NCBI GenBank assembly: GCA_017433975.1
Contig: JAFRGD010000022.1
Location: 118,525-182,524, forward strand
Length of the DNA: 64,000 bases
From: Mogibacterium sp.
Lineage (GTDB): Bacteria > Bacillota > Clostridia > Peptostreptococcales > Anaerovoracaceae
Reading direction: 5' to 3'
Part shown: positions 61,194 through 64,000 of the stretch, one piece after another
How positions within the stretch are numbered: position 1 is the first letter of the stretch
How the letters are laid out: each line of letters starts with the position of its first letter
Program-made: the position numbers and the translations under genes
The notes under the pieces: model-generated
Databases searched by the model: none
Seen by the model: the letters and a program-made list of their open reading frames with translations, nothing else
Told to the model about the DNA's origin: nothing

Positions 61194-61850
61194 ATGTATA
61201 CTATCAATGATTTATATGATCTGGACCACACGCTGGCCGCGGACTACCTGAAGCAATTCACCTATCCGTGGGAGGCGCTCAAGGGCATCAAAGACATGAT
61301 TTTGGCGCTCGGCCCGACCCTCGGTGACGATTATGAGGAAGTCTCCGAGCACGTCTGGGTGCACAAGACCGCAAAGGTCTTCCCGACCGCCTATCTCGGC
61401 GCGCCGTGCATCATCGGCCCTGAGACCGAGGTCCGCCACTGCGCGTTCATCCGCGGGTCCGCCCTCGTCGGTGCGAACTGCGTCGTCGGCAACTCGGTCG
61501 AGCTCAAGAACGTCATCCTTTTCGACCACGTCCAGACGCCGCATTACAACTACGTCGGCGACTCGATCCTCGGGTACTATTCGCACATGGGCGCGGGGTC
61601 GATCACGTCCAACGTCAAGTCCGACAAGGCCCTCGTCGTCGTGCACAACGGCTCCGAGCAGATCGAGACCGGCCTCAAGAAATTCGGCGCGATGCTCGGC
61701 GATTACGTCGAGCTCGGCTGCAACAGCGTCTGCAACCCTGGGACCGTCATCGGCCGCCACAGCAACGTCTACCCGACGTCCTGCGTCCGCGGCGTCGTCC
61801 CGGCCAACAGTATTTTCAAGGACAACGGCGTCATCGTCGAGAAGTATTAG
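61194..61850 (+). CDS. Left-handed beta-helix acyltransferase resembling the GlmU acetyltransferase domain
   Basis: 218 residues, all beta-helix; the uridylyltransferase half of GlmU is missing. Hexapeptide repeats run from AKVFPTAYLGAPCIIGPETE to IGRHSNVYPTSCVRG. PHYNYVGDSILGYYSHMGAG with SITSNVKSD parallels the GlmU active-site strand (LSYLGD, GAGTITCN). It may acetylate glucosamine 1-phosphate, the product of GlmM encoded two genes on. AAGGAG precedes the ATG at 61194. It is the first gene after the glmS ribozyme. Strict substrate assignment needs assay. Confidence 0.78.
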   Translation: MYTINDLYDLDHTLAADYLKQFTYPWEALKGIKDMILALGPTLGDDYEEVSEHVWVHKTAKVFPTAYLGAPCIIGPETEVRHCAFIRGSALVGANCVVGNSVELKNVILFDHVQTPHYNYVGDSILGYYSHMGAGSITSNVKSDKALVVVHNGSEQIETGLKKFGAMLGDYVELGCNSVCNPGTVIGRHSNVYPTSCVRGVVPANSIFKDNGVIVEKY

Positions 61851-61871
61851 TTTTGAAGGAGTTTGAACAAC

Positions 61872-62663
61872 ATGAGAGTAGTAATCCAAGACAACTATGA
61901 CAAGATGTGCCTCTGGGCAGCGAACTACATCGCGGACAAGATCAACGCGCACAGCGAAGACCGCCCGTTCATCCTCGGGCTTCCGACGGGCTCCTCCCCG
62001 ATCGGCGTCTACAAGGAACTGATCCGGATGAACAAAGCCGGCGAGGTATCGTTTGCCAACGTCGTCACGTTCAACATGGACGAGTACCTCGGCCTCCCGC
62101 ACGAGCACGACCAGAGCTATTGGTACTTCATGCATGACAACTTCTTCGACCACCTCGTCGACATGAAGCCGGAGAACATCAACATCCTGAATGGCATGAC
62201 CGACGACCCTGAAGGGGAATGCGCGGCTTACGAGGAGAAAATCGCTTCGTACGGCGGCATCGACCTCTTCATGGGCGGCATCGGCGTGGACGGCCACCTC
62301 GCGTTCAACGAGCCGTTCACCTCGCTCACGTCCCGCACCGGGCTCCGCGACCTGACCACCGACACCCGCATCGTCAACAGCCGGTTCTTCGGGAACGACC
62401 CGGAGGCGGTTCCGTCCCAGGCGCTCTCCGTCGGCATCGGCACCGTCATGGACTCCAAAGAAGTCCTCGTCCTCATCAGCGGCCACAACAAGGCCCGCGC
62501 CATGGCGGCCGTCGTCGAGGGCGGCGTGAGCCACAAGTGGACCTGCAGCGCGCTTCAGCTGCACAACGGCGCCATCATCGCCTGCGACGAAGCGGCCTGC
62601 GGCGAGCTGACCGTCGACACGTACAAATACTTCCTCGATATCGAACGCAAAGAAAGGCTGTAA
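61872..62663 (+). CDS. nagB: Glucosamine-6-phosphate deaminase / isomerase
   Basis: 263 residues. [30 protein letters not shown] with the catalytic Asp, and [15 protein letters not shown] with Asp and His are all intact, as is SLTSRT. It interconverts glucosamine 6-phosphate and fructose 6-phosphate plus ammonia; the reaction is reversible. AAGGAG lies ten bases before the ATG at 61872. Its partners here are biosynthetic (GlmU-C-like, GlmM), with no nagA, and a GlcN-6-P-sensing ribozyme leads the transcript. This fits NagB running in the amination direction, in place of GlmS. Confidence 0.93.
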   Translation: MRVVIQDNYDKMCLWAANYIADKINAHSEDRPFILGLPTGSSPIGVYKELIRMNKAGEVSFANVVTFNMDEYLGLPHEHDQSYWYFMHDNFFDHLVDMKPENINILNGMTDDPEGECAAYEEKIASYGGIDLFMGGIGVDGHLAFNEPFTSLTSRTGLRDLTTDTRIVNSRFFGNDPEAVPSQALSVGIGTVMDSKEVLVLISGHNKARAMAAVVEGGVSHKWTCSALQLHNGAIIACDEAACGELTVDTYKYFLDIERKERL

Positions 62664-62666
62664 CAC

Positions 62667-64000
62667 ATGGGTAAATATTTCGGAACAGACGGCTTCCGGG
62701 GCGAGGCCAACAAGGACCTGACCTACGAGCACGCGATCAAGATCGGTCGCTTCCTCGGCTGGTACTACGGCGCACGCCTGGATAAGAAAGCCAAAATCGT
62801 CATCGGCAAGGACACCCGCCGCTCGAGCTACATGTTCGAGTACGCGCTCTGCGCCGGCCTCACCGCGTCCGGCGCCGACGCTTACATCATGCACGTCACC
62901 ACCACCCCGTCGGTCTCGTACATCGCGCGCGTCGACGACTTCGACTGCGGCATTATGATCTCCGCGTCGCACAACCCTTACTACGACAACGGAATCAAGG
63001 TCGTCAACAATAACGGTGAGAAAATGGACGAAGAGACCCTCCTCCTGATCGAGGAGTACATCGACGGCAAGATCGAGGTCCCGATGGCGGAGCGCGACAA
63101 GATCGGCCGCACGGTCGACTACGTCGAAGGCCGCAACCGCTACACCGGCAACCTGATCTCGATGTCCAAGTACAGTTTCAAGGGCGTCAAGGTCGGCCTC
63201 GACGTCGCGAACGGCGCCGCGTGGTCCATCGCAAAGAGCGTCTTTGACGCGCTCGGCGCCAAGACCTTCGTCATGAACAACACGCCGGACGGCTACAACA
63301 TCAACACCAACTGCGGCAGCACGCACATCGAGCACCTCCAGAAATTCGTCGTGGAGAACCGCCTCGACGTCGGCTTCGCCTACGACGGCGATGCGGACCG
63401 CTGCCTCTGCGTGGATGAAAAGGGCAACGTCGTCACCGGCGACCACATCCTGTACATCTACGGCCTGTACATGAAAGAACGCGGCACGCTGCTCAACAAC
63501 AAGGTCGTCACGACCGTCATGAGCAACTTCGGCCTGTACAAGGCGCTCGACGCCGTCGGCATCGAGTACGAAAAGACCAAGGTCGGCGACAAGTACGTCT
63601 ATGAGAACATGGTTGAGAACGGCCACCGCGTCGGCGGCGAGCAGTCCGGCCATATCATCTTCACGAAGTACGCCACCACCGGCGACGGCATCCTGACCTC
63701 CCTCAAGATGATGGAAGTCATGCTGGCCAAAGAGAAGCCGATGAGCGAACTGGCAGCGCCGGTCGAGTTCTACCCGCAGGTCCTGAAGAACGTCCGCGTC
63801 AAGAGCAAACCCGACGCCCAGAACGACCCCGACGTCCAGGCCGCGGTCGCCAAAGTCGGCGAAGAACTGGGCACCACCGGCCGCATCCTGGTCCGCGAGA
63901 GTGGCACCGAGCCGGTCATCCGCGTCATGGTCGTAGCTCCCTCGGAGGAGATCTGCGAGATGTATGTCTCCGGTGTCATCGACGTTATCAAGGCGAAGGG
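62667..64000 (+). CDS. glmM: Phosphoglucosamine mutase (partial, C-terminus beyond right edge)
   Basis: At least 444 residues, nearly complete (GlmM is ~445-500). GKYFGTDGFRGEANKDLTYE opens the protein. GKDTRRSSYMFE, the phosphoserine loop MISASHNPYYDNGIKVV, metal-binding AYDGDADRCLCVDE, GGEQSGHIIF and RESGTEPVIRVM follow in family order. It converts glucosamine 6-phosphate to the 1-phosphate. It begins four bases after the nagB stop, so the two are co-translated. Confidence 0.93.
   Translation, partial: MGKYFGTDGFRGEANKDLTYEHAIKIGRFLGWYYGARLDKKAKIVIGKDTRRSSYMFEYALCAGLTASGADAYIMHVTTTPSVSYIARVDDFDCGIMISASHNPYYDNGIKVVNNNGEKMDEETLLLIEEYIDGKIEVPMAERDKIGRTVDYVEGRNRYTGNLISMSKYSFKGVKVGLDVANGAAWSIAKSVFDALGAKTFVMNNTPDGYNINTNCGSTHIEHLQKFVVENRLDVGFAYDGDADRCLCVDEKGNVVTGDHILYIYGLYMKERGTLLNNKVVTTVMSNFGLYKALDAVGIEYEKTKVGDKYVYENMVENGHRVGGEQSGHIIFTKYATTGDGILTSLKMMEVMLAKEKPMSELAAPVEFYPQVLKNVRVKSKPDAQNDPDVQAAVAKVGEELGTTGRILVRESGTEPVIRVMVVAPSEEICEMYVSGVIDVIKAK

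Noticed and set aside
61212..63653. 813-codon minus-strand open frame opposite the acetyltransferase-nagB-glmM genes
   Set aside because: Shadow of three well-conserved plus-strand genes.

Overview
The window is from a high-GC, anaerobic, amino-acid-fermenting member of the Firmicutes (Clostridia). The evidence is strong AGGAGG ribosome-binding sites, a dnaE-pfkA pair, cdaA-cdaR, RicT (YaaT), YlmH, a glmS ribozyme, a guanine riboswitch and a complete D-proline reductase (Stickland) gene cluster with a selenocysteine-encoding UGA. High-GC 'Family XIII'/Anaerovoracaceae relatives are my best guess; this is inference. Most genes lie on the minus strand.

Layout. 1-5.3 kb: sucrose operon (fructokinase, amylosucrase, esterase, sugar-binding lipoprotein cut by the left edge). 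5.3-11.3 kb: purine salvage operon, with a guanine riboswitch and terminator, xanthine phosphoribosyltransferase, and a BmpA-type nucleoside ABC importer (lipoprotein, ATPase, two permeases). 11.4-15.1 kb: YlmH, a terminal-inverted-repeat element (copy A), a frameshifted PD-(D/E)XK-like gene, and dinB. 15.1-20.4 kb: pfkA, dnaE and a small membrane protein. 20.5-29.6 kb: TauE-like permease, then the proline reductase operon (prdC, prdA, a small CBO2463-type gene, selenoprotein prdB, prdD, prdE, a flavodoxin-like gene), with divergent proline racemase prdF. 29.6-38.6 kb: giant VaFE/Cna-B surface protein, iron alcohol dehydrogenase, MscS, a beta-helix-like lipoprotein, a second copy (B) of the repeat element, and tRNA-Arg(ACG). 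38.7-55.2 kb: housekeeping genes (fbp class III, murA, TrmN6-like, ricT, holB, tmk, galE, LCP protein, nucleotidyltransferase, gltX, phosphosugar mutase, cdaR, cdaA). 55.2-60.8 kb: GH25 lysozyme with seven repeats, a degenerate CHAP membrane protein, and rfbA. 60.8-64 kb: a glmS ribozyme leading a GlmU-C-like acetyltransferase, nagB and glmM (cut by the right edge).

The most notable points are: (1) a glmS ribozyme in front of an operon that has nagB, not glmS, beside glmM and a GlcN-1-P acetyltransferase-like gene, suggesting that NagB makes GlcN-6-P here; (2) a repeated ~240-260 bp element with terminal inverted repeats and conserved internal hairpins, present twice and once abutting a broken nuclease-like gene; (3) PrdD and PrdE, which look like a PrdA paralogue split at the self-processing site; and (4) a CHAP-fold protein in which both the catalytic Cys and His are replaced.
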